Source of the DNA: Saccopteryx bilineata | Taxonomy: Eukaryota > Chordata > Mammalia > Chiroptera > Emballonuridae | Assembly (NCBI RefSeq): GCF_036850765.1 | Contig: NC_089492.1 | Span: 290,010,590 to 290,074,589, forward strand | DNA: 64,000 nucleotides | Direction of reading: 5' to 3' | In this document: positions 1 to 10,806 of the stretch, in pieces | Layout: every line of letters starts with the position of its first letter | Position numbering within the stretch: the stretch's first letter is position 1 | Notes under the pieces: generated by a model | What the model saw: only the letters and a program-made list of their open reading frames with translations | Databases searched by the model: none | Told to the model about the DNA's origin: nothing | Program-made: the position numbers and the translations under genes

Positions 1-167
1 TCCTTCAACTGCTTATCCCACTGAGTAACGTTATTCCTATGTGGTGGCGCTTTGTTATAAGTGTGCCGATATTCACATTGCACTTTGGTCATGGATTCAA
101 ATTTAATGAGCCACAGAACACACTGAACTTTACTCTGTACTGTCCACATCTTGACTGGCATGGCCAT
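1..167 (-). pseudogene. N-terminal fragment of mariner-type transposase (continues off window)
   Basis: A minus-strand frame opens with ATG at 167 (a second in-frame ATG lies at 161) and stays open to the window edge, about 55 codons. Its residues match the usual layout of the mariner/Tc1 N-terminal helix-turn-helix: an early MW motif, a VQCEYRHTYNKAPPHRNN-like recognition segment, then a WDKQLKE segment equivalent to the family's W-x-K-Q-F-E-E-T-G. In the family this domain binds the terminal repeats. Whether the rest is intact cannot be judged, so it is listed as a fragment, not a working gene. No host gene is implied. Confidence 0.7.
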
Positions 168-350
168 GGGCTGCTCCGCTGTATACACGGTGTTACATCA
201 TCATCTGTGCATGCGCACATGCTGCCACATCATCCTACAGAAACTGGGAGGGTTTTCCTTTTATTTGGTGCAGATTTCACATTTCTATTGTCTTTTGTTG
301 CTTTCCTGTGACCGGTCAAAAGTGCACCATGACTTTACGGACACACTGTA
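1..350 (-). mobile_element. Tc1/mariner-type DNA transposon, one end; runs off the left edge
   Basis: Seen: the right boundary is a terminal repeat ending at 348 (minus strand starts CAGTGTGTCCGTAAAGTCAT), followed by the dinucleotide TA at 349-350, the expected mariner target duplication. Minus-strand sequence inward holds an untranslated leader and then an open frame starting near 167 that reads like the N-terminal DNA-binding part of a mariner transposase. Inference: this is the 5' end of a mariner copy transcribed leftward, with the catalytic DDE/D part outside the window. The element is bat-lineage or recent, because the frame is still open. The other terminal repeat cannot be seen. Confidence 0.8.
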
Positions 351-414
351 TTTCTCTGGAATACCATAGGGCGCATCTGGAAATCTTCTAGGGCGCACAC
401 TTTGAGAACCACTG
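351..414. mobile_element. Terminal piece of a hAT-like DNA transposon
   Basis: The segment ends in TTTGAGAACCACTG, the reverse complement of CAGTGGTTCTCAAA, a terminus widespread among mammalian hAT (Charlie/MER) elements. It has a small internal repeat of TAGGGCGCA (368-374 and 399-406 region). The mariner copy sits at its left side at a TA, so the mariner probably inserted into this element. Only one end is visible. Confidence 0.55.
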
Positions 415-1180
415 CCTTAGCATCTCAACCAAGGAAGAGCGTGCAGCCCTCTGGCAGGCCAGGTCCTTCTGGAAGCTGAGTCCTCGCCCCGACAACTTGA
501 TGTTTTAATTTTTCCCAGCGGAGACTGGATGGAGCTCATTGTCAAAGCCTCTGTCTCTTTTCTGGCTTCTTTTCCGTTTTCTTTCACGTTTGGGGTCAAT
601 GAAGCAGAATTTCAGGTCTTCGGCTGATCCGATCGATACACCATTCCGCTTTCATCTCAACACATCTTCTGGAGGCATTTCCAGTCGAACGGCCTCATTT
701 TCAGGCATGGAGTTTGTCTAGTTAGATCCCCGGGGAGAGAGGGGTGCCGGGTGAGATGGGCGGTTGGGTAAGGGGTGTTTCTTCTCATCGCTGTGCACAA
801 TGGATTTCTCTTCTCAGCTTGTCTTGACTTAAAAAATTTTAATATTCCAAACTCAAACCTACAAAAGGGTGTCCCTATCCCCTTGGCCCCGGTGGAGAGA
901 AACAGAGCCATGACTCCCTGTGAGGATGCTGCCAGCCGTTGGCGACCCCGCCACCTCCTGAGGCTCCTTCCTTAGTGACGAGGCTGTCGGGGTCTCTGCA
1001 AGGCTGGGTGAAGACGGACGTGGTCAGACACGGTTCAGGAGGGTGGAGTTCTGACGGTGCCTCCCTTCTGCTCTGCTGCTAAGGGGTCTCCAAACTGTGT
1101 GGATTCCAGAGTCACCTGCGGCCCCCTGAAGGCTGTCTTGCTTTCTGGAAAGTGGTAAAAGCTCTGAAATGTTTTGTAGC
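415..1180. other. Unassigned non-coding sequence
   Basis: Moderately GC-rich single-copy-looking DNA with no recognisable exon, RNA or repeat. Open frames here are short and overlap on both strands. Confidence 0.5.
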
Positions 1181-1530
1181 CCCTGGGCCAGGGGAACCCA
1201 AACTACAGCCCGGCCGACGGGCCACAAGTGGCCCCCTGAGGCCATTTATCCGGCCCCACCGCACTTCTGGAAGGGGCACCTCTTTCATTGGTGGTCAGTG
1301 AGAGGAGCATAGTTCCCATTGAAATACTGGTCAGTTTGTTGATTTAAATTTACTTGTTCTTTATTTTAAATATTGTATTCGTTCTTTTTTTTTTTTTACT
1401 TTAAAATAAGATATGTGCAGTGTGCATAGGGATTTGTTCATAGTTTTTTTTTATAGTTCAGCCCTCCAATGGTCTGAGGGACAGTGAACTGGCCCCCTGT
1501 GTAAAAAGCTTGGGGACCTCTGCCCTAGGC
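1181..1530 (-). mobile_element. Complete non-autonomous hAT element with 8-bp target duplication
   Basis: The element spans 1189-1522. Its termini are inverted: it starts CAGGGGAACCCA and the reverse complement of its end is CAGAGGTCCCCA. It is flanked by CCCTGGGC (1181-1188) and CCCTAGGC (1523-1530), an 8-bp duplication with one mismatch, diagnostic for the hAT superfamily. The interior is AT-rich, with T runs at 1387-1398 and 1445-1453, and has no transposase frame, so it is a deletion derivative mobilised in trans. Another copy, shorter and in opposite orientation, lies at 42273-42463. The sequence resembles the OposCharlie1-like group that spread among tetrapods. That family name is from memory and not certain. 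Confidence 0.85.
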
Positions 1531-1930
1531 TAATGGGGCTGTTGTCCACCGACCCTGCTGGAGGCCGTCTGTGGTGGCTGAGCACCTAGTCTCAGACACC
1601 TGTCATGGGTGCTTACGGCCAGGAGGGAGGTGGTGCTTTCCTTCACACCTTCACACCGGGCTGGGCGAGCTGTGGCTGTGACTCTCCGGGTTCCTAACTG
1701 GCCCCCCGCGGCTACTGCTGGGCAAGAGCCTACCGTGTTTATTGAAGGTCTGTCTACTGTCCAGAAGGAAGGGATTCTTTGCAAGAGTGCTGTTAGAGAG
1801 GGGACCTCCCCTTTTCCCGTCGTCTTCAGGTAAAAACATCCGGTGGGCATGTTGCAGGGGTGAGCCCCTTACCTGGCTGGTGTCTCATGCTCCGGAGGGA
1901 AGAGGCTAGTCTGTACGAGCACCTGCCCTT
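1531..1930. other. Unassigned non-coding sequence
   Basis: No repeat or exon recognised. A 106-residue minus-strand open frame (1530-1850) has no recognisable domain and overlaps open frames on the other strand. Confidence 0.5.
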
Positions 1931-2100
1931 TAGCACGTGTGAGTGAGTGTGGGCATGTGAGTGTGCCCATGCATATGTATGTGTGTGTGTGTGAACATGA
2001 TGAGTGTGAGAGTGTGCGTGTGGCCGTGGGTTGGGTGTGGGGGTATATGGTTTATGTGTATGAGAGGCATATATGTGCACATGCACATATGGTGTGAGAA
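1931..2100. repeat. Imperfect TG-rich microsatellite
   Basis: Alternating TG/TA/CA dinucleotides with interruptions (perfect TG run about 1980-1992). Antisense gives His/Thr-rich open frames that are artefacts of the repeat. Confidence 0.8.
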
Positions 2101-3149
2101 GCATGGGGAAGCTGTAGAAGGGACATCACAGAAAAGTAGCTGAAGGCCTGGAACGGGGTTCAAGAAGTCATAGGAAGAGCGCTGGTCAACCTGCAGGAAA
2201 GTTGAAGGATTACTGGGACGTGGGGCGGGTCTCCATACCTGTCCTGTAGTCCAGGGGAGGACATGGAGCTCACAGAGCTCACAGAGGTCATGTGACCTAC
2301 CCAAGGCCAGGCTTAAGTGGAGGGCTCCTTATGAGGGAGAACTGCCAGGCTTTCTAGGGGTCAAGGGCAATGACAGTGACCTTGGTTTAAATGAAGGTGA
2401 AAGAGATTCCAGAAGGAAAGCACATGACAGAACCGTGTATCCTCCAAAGCCTGTCCCCAGAACACTGAGAGGGGACACAGCCCTTCTTGGTGGGGATCCC
2501 CTAGCCAACCTCCCTGGGCAGACCCTGCCCTACAGGAGGGGGTCCCCAGGGTTCCCCCTACCCCAGGTGCCCTCTGGAGTCTAGGGCTCTAGCTCTCTCT
2601 CCCGGCACAGCAGGTTTTCACACAAAAAAGTCCATGCTTAAAGCAAATACAGAGGCATCCCCCTGTTTCCTGATTTAAGTTTTTCCTTCTTTGGGCTCCT
2701 AATGAATGTTGAACAATGTATCTTGTGGCTCCAGTGGGCAGGAGGGGAAAAGCCAGAGGGGAACAAGTGGGTGAATCACTGAAATGTTCCTACCTATTCT
2801 TTCACTGGTTTCAGAGCGAGGGGCCTGTTTAGTAACTGCAGGGACTTCTGTACCTCTTTGGAGGTTCACTGAGCATGCTCACGACCCCTCGGTCTAGCTC
2901 CAGAGCTTTAAATGATGGAGCACTCAATCTGCTACTCACTCAGTGCCTTGGGCAAGCCCCTAAAGGGGGTGGGGGTGGGATGATCTGAGTGTCTTACATC
3001 CCAGAGCTGTTGTGAAAATGGAGAAGGAGAGGGCCTCCTGGGGGAGGTGCTGGGCATCTTCCATTTTCTTCTGGACCCTTTTGTCTCCCGTGCCTAGGAC
3101 GGTGCCCAGAGCAGGTGTTTGTGTGACCCACACAGCCCATCCAGCCATC
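2101..3149. other. Mostly unassigned; weak MIR-like traces
   Basis: Short matches to ancient MIR wording appear near 2285-2320 (ACCTACCCAAGGCCAGGCTTAA, minus-sense style, shortened here) and 2930-3130 (GTGCCTTGGGCAAG, later AGGACGGTGCCCAGAGCAGG). They are too decayed to delimit. The rest shows nothing recognisable. Confidence 0.35.
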
Positions 3150-3660
3150 TATTTGACCAGTCTTCACCCAGAGCTTCCCATGCTCCAGGCTTTGCCCTAA
3201 GGGCTTGGGATACATTTGTGAACAACAACAACAATAACAACAACAAAAGAGACAAAGATTTACCTAACGCCCCTGGGAGCGATATACTGTACTAGATTAG
3301 GAAGTGGAGTTGCTATTGGAACACAGGGAGAGCTTAGGGACATGAGTGCCCAGGTGAGGGTGGGGCAGGGTGGCCACACTGGTTCCCCGGAAGGAGATGG
3401 CATTTGAGTGAATGCCTTGAAAATGATGAGGGGAAACAGTTGCAGACATCTAGGGAGGAACAGTAGGGACACAGAGGTCAGCCATTGCAATAGACTCCGG
3501 TGGGCCTCTGTCTGAGGTGTCCAGGGAACAGAAAGGAGGAGGCTAGGGTGAGATGGGGGTGACAGAGGGCAGGTCACGTGGACCTATAGGGCAGGGTGAT
3601 GGTGACCATTTTACCCTGGAGTGAGCTGTTGTAAAGCACCACTCTGTGGGATGAGTTAAG
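3150..3660 (+). repeat. Probable ancient L2/MIR-age interspersed repeat with an (AAC)n insert
   Basis: The text CCAGGCTTTGCCCTAAGGGC then TGGGATACATTTGTGAACAA follows the mammal-wide repeat wording 'ccaggcactgttctaggcactggggatacagcagtgaacaa'. After an (AAC)n run (about 3221-3248) the match continues with GAGATGGCATTTGAGTGAA and a 'gaggaacagtagg' segment in the right order. This is recognised from general familiarity; the exact subfamily is not certain. Confidence 0.5.
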
Positions 3661-4003
3661 AGTTTACAGAAGGGGGGGTCAGGGCGGAAGTGAGGGGGGC
3701 TGTAGCTGATGGAGTGGAGGAAGGGGGAGGAGCCTAGAGGCTGGATCTGCCTTGAAGGCAGGACCATCGGGATTGGCAGGCAGCTCCCTTGAAAGCTTCC
3801 TATTTTTATCTCCTCTGAGACTCAAATTCCCAGGTCACAAACGAGGAGCACCAATCCTGAGGTTGCAGAATGGGGTAGGGGGTGGCGCTGGGACTCAAAG
3901 GCAGGCAGGCGGCACACCTGACATCTTCCTTTGCCTACGTCTGGAGGACGGAGGCGTGAAACTGGATGCCCGCACAACGGGGCATGCGGACCCAGCCTGG
4001 GGA

Positions 4004-4005
<2 letters not shown>

Positions 4006-4044
<39 letters not shown>
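4006..4044. repeat. (TG)n microsatellite, about 19 units
   Basis: Uninterrupted TG dinucleotide run. A Val-Cys repeat in overlapping open frames is an artefact of this tract. Confidence 0.95.
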
Positions 4045-4046
<2 letters not shown>

Positions 4047-4889
4047 GAGAGCTCAGACAGGCATCCCCGAAGGCTCTGGTGTTGGCTGTTAGTGTCTAGG
4101 CTGAAACACCAGACAACCAGGACTTCTGCAACACAGCCTGAGCCCCCGCTCTGGGCCCAGCCACGTGCTGTGGGCCGGTCATACCGAAATGATGCCTCCT
4201 CTTCAGAACGCAGCGCTCAGCGAGATGTGAAGAAGGCTGCTTGCTGCTTATTTGTTTTTCCAGTGACCCCCAGCAACATCCCTGATGTAAGACCTGGGCC
4301 AAGCAGCAAGTTCATCCGTGTCTGCGGCCGAGTGCAGCATGCACGTAGTGTCGGTGTGTAAACTTGTACGTGTGTGTGTTTCGGGAGGTCTGTGCCTGTG
4401 TGTGTGTGTGTGTCTCACTGTGGGTTGGGTGTGTCTGTGTGTGCACGTGTGAGGTGCGTGTCCACATGCGTGTCCATGTCTCTAGGTGGGCCTTGGTTGA
4501 GATGTGTGCCCGCGTGTTCCTTGTCACCGACAGGAGAAGCTGGGGGTTCCTGGGCTGTGGCTCCCCACCCCCTTGCCGTCTCCCTCAGGGCCTCTGTTTC
4601 TCCTGTTTATGGATCTTCCATTTCAGTCCTTATTCCTCTTCTGGAAACTTCCCCTTCAGCTGTGCCCTTAATTCTGTGGACCACAGTCCTTGTCAGCCAG
4701 CCTGCCTCCACTCCTCCCAAGGACATTTCTCTCAGCCTCACCATTCTCCTCTGGGGCCCTGTATCCTGGCCAAGGTCACGTGTGTTTTCCGAATAGCAGG
4801 AAGTTCGATACAGGGTCCGAACATCTCTTTCACAGCCTGGTCCTTCTTCTCTCCATAACTGCCCAACCTAAATGGATTTGTCTCGGCAG
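4045..4889. other. Unassigned; contains a TG-rich patch at 4366-4470
   Basis: Imperfect GT/GTGTC-rich sequence at 4366-4470 gives Val/Cys-rich shadow frames. The pyrimidine-leaning stretch 4560-4800 looks like a decayed L2-age repeat but cannot be assigned. No exon seen. Confidence 0.4.
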
Positions 4890-5215
4890 ACACCTAACCG
4901 GTAGAAACAGAACTCTTTATTGGTCCTTTATAATGGAGGAGCCACTAAATTAATTATGCCAACTTCCATTTTATTAAGTATGGCATTCATTTTGATTTAA
5001 GAAGATTTTTTTTAACCTCTCCAAGTGCTTTTAATGAAGGTTATGGCAAAAAAAAGGGGGGTCTATTCATCGTAGCAGTATATTTAGTGGCTTTTCATAA
5101 ATTGTCTAGATTGCATTTTAAGGGAGTGGAAATTGAATTTAGTCTTTTTCTTTAATTGCTGAAGCCAATTAGCTGCTAGAGTGTTTAATAAGAGAGCAGT
5201 ACTCAGATCTACAGT
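4890..5215. other. AT-rich block, candidate conserved non-coding element
   Basis: An abrupt drop in GC relative to flanks, no recognisable repeat, and clustered homeodomain/HMG-type words (TTAATTA, TTTAATGAA, CCAATTAG). This look is typical of developmental enhancers in vertebrates. Conservation is inferred, not measured. Confidence 0.35.
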
Positions 5216-5782
5216 TGAGTAGAGAGCCCTTCCCGAAGCTGCTTGTCAGCTCATTCTGCCTGCTCTTTCTTTATTTTTTTCCTCAGTTGTATTTTTCAAA
5301 GAACAGCGCCCCTTGCCAACCCCTGTTTAGACCGGAGCTATTTCTGAGGCGAGTGGGGGGCGTCAGAGCTGCTTTGCCCCTGGATGTTGGGGAGGGAGAA
5401 CCAGTAGATAAATATTGACTCCCCTTCCTCCAGGGGCACTCTCCGGCCCCCCAGATGACTGCCTGGGTAGAGGGTAGAAGAATGACCTTCATAGAGGTGC
5501 TCACTGATATCTTGAATCTTCTGCATTCTTTCCATTCTTACTTCTAATTGTCAAGGTTGTAAAGCATAGCTTAAGGAGGTCAGATCACAGGATGATCTAA
5601 AAAAAAACCCCAACTTTATTGCTAGGTCCTTATTGTGTATCAGGACAAACAACAGCAGTTTATGACCGGAAGTTTCCTGGTGAGTTGTGACCTGGCTACA
5701 CGATCCGAGAAACCCTAGATTGCCATCCAGGTGACACCCCTCTCCCCCACCCATTTCTCAGCACTGTCATTCTAACTTAGAG
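5216..5782. other. Unassigned non-coding sequence
   Basis: No exon or confident repeat. A short MIR3/L2-like phrase (TTATTGCTAGGTCCTTATTG) occurs near 5615. Confidence 0.4.
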
Positions 5783-6011
5783 TAGGTGTCAGCAAACGAC
5801 AGCCCACAGACTAGATCTGCCTTCTTTTGTAAATTAAAAAAATTTTTCTTTGGGAACAGAGCCACGCTCATTCGTTTGCGTGTAGTCTTTGGCTGCCTTT
5901 CGGCTACAAGGCAGAGAGACGTTGAGTGGTTTTGACAGAGACCCTGCGGTCGGCAAAGCCAAAATATTTACATCTGTTTTTTTTTAAGAAAAAATACTTG
6001 TTGACTTCTAG
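5783..6011 (+). mobile_element. Old Charlie-type hAT (MER) DNA transposon remnant
   Basis: Starts with GTCAGCAAACGACAGCCCAC and contains, in order, the internal phrases of a well-known mammalian MER element: GCCACGCTCATTCGTTTGCG, GTCTTTGGCTGCCTTTC, GACAGAGACC and AAAGCCAAAATATTTACATC, ending near CTTGTTGACTTCTAG. The termini would be CAGnGGTCnGCAAAC-like hAT ends. About 229 bp, near the usual length, with many substitutions, so it is mammal-wide and old. Exact MER number not recalled. Confidence 0.75.
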
Positions 6012-6249
6012 TTGAAAGCATCGAAATCAAAATGCCTAATATTGGTATAACTTACTCCTCCTCTTGTTTTAAAAATTTTGGGGAAAGGAAATGGGAAGAG
6101 AGATCTGTAAACTTTCTTCTTGACGAAACGTGGGCAGATGGCGGACCCGGTGCTCTGTCCATGGTACTGAACAAAGCTCCCCCAGCCCCTCCCCCCTTCA
6201 CTCGTTCAAATGCATTGTTACCAGGGAGAAAAGACGGTTTCTAGGTGGG
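6012..6249. other. Unassigned non-coding sequence between the MER element and the candidate enhancer
   Basis: No repeat recognised. A 70-residue open frame (6032-6244) has no domain and no splice context that I trust. Confidence 0.4.
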
Positions 6250-7160
6250 CGAAGACCAACCCGCATGCGCTTGGTGTAAGGAGGACACACTACTTCTGTT
6301 CGGCGTCTCTCCAGCCTTCTTGAAGTGAGCGGGCGGAGGCGGCTCTCGCGGGGAGAGAGAGAGAGAGAGTTCCGTCATGTCTTTGCTTTTTAATGAAAAG
6401 AAACGGCTTTGCGAGTGTTTCCATTAGCCGGAGCGCACTGTATTATTGGCGAGGAAAGGAGATTCTAATCTTGGTATTGCCCTGTGTTGCACCCGCTTGA
6501 GGTGACTGAAGGTCAATTAGCAGCATGTTTATGTGTTCGCTGCCCGCGCTGTGATGGGGAGGTGTAAGATTTAGACAGCGTGGTCGTATTTATGCTCCAA
6601 AGGCGAACGTACAATTCTTATTTTACACTGGAACTAAAATCAAAACGAAACAGAGCAGCGTTACAGCCAATCAATTCTGAAAGGCCCTTGAAGTCAATCC
6701 AGATTTCAGAAAGAGAGATGAAAGTAGTCAAAATATTTAGGACAGCTAATTTTGCCAAGTTTAGGAGAGGGAGGTGTCGATCCATAAATAATACGGGTAG
6801 TTTTGGGGCTTGTTTCAATAATTCCGGTCTTTTAAAATGGACTTCTCTTTCTCCAGGGTGACAGATGAAATAGGGTGTCACCAAGGTCTGCTTATTTTGA
6901 TATCCAACCTGCCAAAACGCAGAAAGGCAGCCTGAAATATACCTCTGTGGATTTTTTTTTTTTGGTTGTTATTAAAAGAGACACAAAAGTTTGGTTGCTT
7001 AGCCTCAGAATTTAAAAAATCTGCACACAGCAACATCTGACCTTTCTATTCCTAATTTGCTTAAATGATCGCTGTATTCCTGGAGAAACCTGTGACTTGG
7101 CGTTCATTATGCAATCTCTTCATTATCTAGGATTGCTCAATGAATGGCTACCCCCAGGTC
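6250..7160. other. Candidate conserved regulatory block (about 0.9 kb)
   Basis: Repeat-free apart from a short GA tract (6353-6369) and a T run (6952-6963). It is compositionally distinct, with dense factor-like words: GGTCAATTAGCAGCATG (homeobox-like), CCATAAATAATAC, CAGCCAATCAATTC, TATGCAATCTC (C/EBP or POU-like) and CTTCATTATCT. Stop codons are depleted on both strands between 6580 and 6884, giving overlapping 93- and 88-residue frames with no recognisable domain. The appearance fits a vertebrate conserved non-coding element or enhancer. An unknown exon is less likely. Orthology was not tested. Confidence 0.4.
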
Positions 7161-10100
7161 AGGTGGGAAGCCACACTGATGCTGCTGGAAGGTCTTAGTT
7201 GAAGGAATAACATGCTACAGTGGAGGTTGTGTGTGTATAGGGGCAGGAACAGATCCCAGGGAGGTCTGCAGGGTCCCCTGTTGGAAACAAGATGAGTTTT
7301 CTGAGCATATCTTGGCATTTGCTGAAATGATTTGCCCCCAGGCTTTTCCAAGTACTGTGATAATCTTGTGAGAACTGAGTCAAATAGGAACAAAGTGAGA
7401 ATATTCCAAACAACTATTTCATTTTTGAGATATGTAAAAAAAAAAGGTGTTTTTTTGGGAACAAAAAGGAACTACAGGATCTAGTTTTGCATTGAAAACA
7501 ACAACAACAATAACAACACTGTTTAAAATGGCCCTCTGGAACCACTGGTCACTGTAATTCCAAAGAACAAAAAGCAGGTTGTGATGTCTACCTTTGGGTG
7601 ACTCTCCTACAGGGACCAGGGTGCCGTGGGAAGCTCCAGTCTGTGCGCACAACCCTTGGGAAAAGAATCTGAGTGAACCAAAGAAATGGAAAGATGGTGA
7701 ATGAGTGGAAGAATGGATGGGTGGAAAAATGGATAGAAGAGGAAGGATGCCTGGGTGGATGCCTGGATGAATGGAAAGAAGGAACGAGTTTTTTTTGTGG
7801 ACCACAGTAACCATATTGTACCCCAAGGCTCTGATGAAAACCTGGAATTTTCTGATTCTTGCCCTTGTCATTATTTTTCTTTTGCTTGGAGAAAGTGTTT
7901 GCTGGGGCTGGGGTGGCTCAGCTGTTAAGCATCTTACTAAGCAATGACCTCTGCCTGAGGAGGGAAGGCATCTCTGCGCATCAGAGGCCCCAGCAGAGAA
8001 CAGAGGCTTCTGAAGAGGCTCACTCAGCTTCTCTTAAATTGTTCATGTCTAACCTGATGGGCTTGACATTTTCAGGAGTATCATGTGAGGCCAGCTGATG
8101 TCTAAATGTATGTCACCGATAAGAGTTGTTTACTGCGGCAGGGTCAGAGACTTGAGTGGCGTTTGGCGGTGGCAGGCCAGAGAGAACATGAAATGTTAAG
8201 ATGTTTTTGAGGGGGGAGGTTTTAGGTTATTGCTCTAATTATATACCAGGGATCTTTGACCAAGGGGGTGGTGTGTGTGTGTGAATTCACGGGGGTTAGG
8301 GGTAGAGGAAAGTTGAATGTTTAGAGATGAGAGGCTCGATCACTATAATGAGTGTTTTCTTCTGGTGGGGTTTGTTTCTGGGTTGGTGGAGTGGGGGGGG
8401 GATATGCCTGGATCCTGGGGAACAGATGAGCCCCTAACATGTAGAAACAAAGTGGTAGTGACCTCCAAATTGAGGAAGGTGTGAGATTTCTGGATCATGG
8501 AGCTGAGAATGAAATGGAAAATATCCTAATAACAGTGATGCAGGATTTTGAAATCTGTTTTGGAGAAGATGTGTTTTGAGAAGGGTTTGAAAGAACCATA
8601 GCTTTCTTCGGGGTTAGCAACAATGAAAACAATGCATTTGTGAAGTGTTATTTAATTCCAGTGGCCTTCCCTCCAGCCTTGTGAGGTCCATGGGAAAGAC
8701 ACCACTGCCCCCATTTCATATAGAAAGTGAGCATAACTCTCAGGCCTGGTGACCCCCCTCTCTAGGCACCCGGGTTGCCTGCCGCTTCCCTTCCTCTGTC
8801 CCCAGCAGTCTTGGCATCAACCTCTGGAGAGGCTTTAGAATGCTGGGCAGCTCCCTTCACAGAAGTCCCAGCCTCTGACCCCGGGGGCCTGAGATACTGT
8901 GGAGACCCCCATCTGCAAGTCGGCAGTGCTAAGGGACTGTCTCAGCCACACTCCGCCATGCGGCTGGCAGTGGACAACAAAACCAAACGGTGAGGGTTGC
9001 AGAGCTGGGCGAATAATGTGAATCACAGTGCTTTTGGGTCTCTGGGGAAAAAAATAGCCACGTGATGTCCTTGCCTAGCTTATATTTCTCCCGCTTTTCT
9101 GAGAGTGCTTGTCAGTGTGCCTGAATGCTGTGGGCAGAGCCTCCGGGGTGCACGAGGAGGGGTGGGGTGGGGTAGGTGGGGGGCGGGAGAGCTTAATACC
9201 AACATTTAGAACCTCCCTGGTAACATCAGACCCTCTCTGTTCAGGGGCCGTCTCCGTCTCCGCTGTTCTGCTTATGTCGGGATGGGTGGGCGGTGCCCCC
9301 TTCAGCCGAGGAAGTGGTGCCCCTCTCCACTAGGGGGACCACAGATCAGGAGCCGGTATCTATCTGCCCCATGTGGAGCTCTCCCAGGACTGCGTGGCCC
9401 CTCGATCTCGTCACCCCATGCCGTCCACGCCCCGGCAGATTTGGCAACTTTGCTCAAATGAGCCGAGTCTGTTAACCACACAGCGAGTCCGGCATCCCCT
9501 CGCCCCTGTCTGAGCTGCGGGCCGGTGCCTTTCCCTTCCTTGGGCATCATTTCTCTATGTAAAAATAAATTCCCCATCTTCATGGGTTTTGTTTTCTCGG
9601 CTCTAGGAAATGAAACTTTTCTCTTGGAGGAAGAAATGGGGTTCTGGACTGTTCTGTATGTCCTAGCTAACTTTGCAGTCATGGTCTTGACCTGCCAAAA
9701 TGGCAGTGGGCTCATGGAGGGTGTGGGGCACTGCGGTGGGGCAGGTGGGAACCCTGGTGGCGTGTGGAGTGTGCTCGGCTCCCGCAGGGATTGGGTTGAC
9801 TCTATCAGACACAGGTCTTGGATCCCTTGGCGATATTAATAAGCCAGCCCTGGATGGATTGTGACGTTTGGGGAACAGCCCACCCCTAACCAGGCCAATG
9901 TGACCTGAACCCGGGATCTCTGGTTCCTCCCATCACCTCTCAGTGTGGAATTTGACATCCTGAGCGAAATGTGGGCAGTGACCACACTTTGGAGTCCTGG
10001 GCAAATGGCCTTTAACCAGTTGGAAATGGCAGAACCCGGGCAGAGAAATTCCCTGTTCCTCCCTCTTTCCACTGATTAATCAAGGGCACAGTCTCTCCTG

Positions 10101-10550
10101 GAAGGCTGCCAGGAAGCTCACCTGCCCGGTTGGCACTCCCGCCAAGGCGCTTGGGGTTGTCTGTGGCCCATGAGGAGGCAGCAGCAGCCCATAGTTCACC
10201 CCCTGCCTGACTTCACACCTCCCTGCCCCTCTGCCCTGCCCTCACCCAGCCGACCTGGGTGTGCACTGCCCAGATAAAGCCTGGCACTTCAGTCCGTGCC
10301 CCCGGCTTGATTTTCTGGAAAACCCATGCTCAGAGCAGCTATTTTTGTCCGCATGGGGCATACGGGATTTTTTTGCTTTGTTCCAGCTTCTCTTGGTATC
10401 TGCTGATATCAAACACCACTCTGGAGAATAAACAACCATCCATCGTGCTGCCTTTCTGCTCCTGACAGTTAGGTCATCCAAGGGTCCTGGTTGATACATC
10501 AGAAAAACAGAGGGCTGTGTGTCCTGAGACTGAGTGAAGGCGAGAGAACC
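7161..10550. other. Unassigned intergenic or intronic DNA with minor simple repeats
   Basis: Holds A runs near 7436-7445, an (AAC)n stretch at 7493-7516, ATGG-rich sequence at 7680-7780, a TG run at 8272-8283 and a MIR-like minus-sense trace near 8640-8740 (GAGGTCCATGGGAAAGACAC with a following CCCCCATTTCATATAGAAAG). Open frames of up to 137 residues (9302-9715, minus) are GC-driven and match nothing I know. A weak A-box-like word (GTGGCTCAGCTGTTAAGCAT) at 7914-7933 lacks a B box. Confidence 0.4.
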
Positions 10551-10806
10551 TGTCTGTGTGTGTGCACACATGTGTAGGTGTATATATGTGTGCATGTGTA
10601 CATATGCACACATGTAGGCATGCATGTGTGTGCATGCATTGTGTATGTATGAGTGCACACATGCATGAAATGTATGCATGTGTGCATGCATTGTGTATGA
10701 GTGAGTATACACATGCACATGATATAAGCATGCATGTGTGTGCGTGCATTGTGTATGTGTGAGTGCACACGTGCATGTGATGTATGCATATGTGTGTGCA
10801 TGCACA
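10551..10806. repeat. TG/CA/GCAT repeat with higher-order structure of about 52-58 bp
   Basis: Purine-pyrimidine alternating sequence. The phrase TGCATGCATTGTGTATG (or one-base variants) recurs at 10631, 10683 and 10741, so the array has a second-level period of 52-58 bp, each unit ending in an ATGCATG-type palindrome. His/Thr/Cys-rich frames of 119-213 residues crossing it are repeat shadows. Confidence 0.85.

Noticed and set aside
7914..7933. SINE-like A-box word near 7.9 kb
   Set aside because: No B box, tail or target duplication follows, so a SINE cannot be supported.
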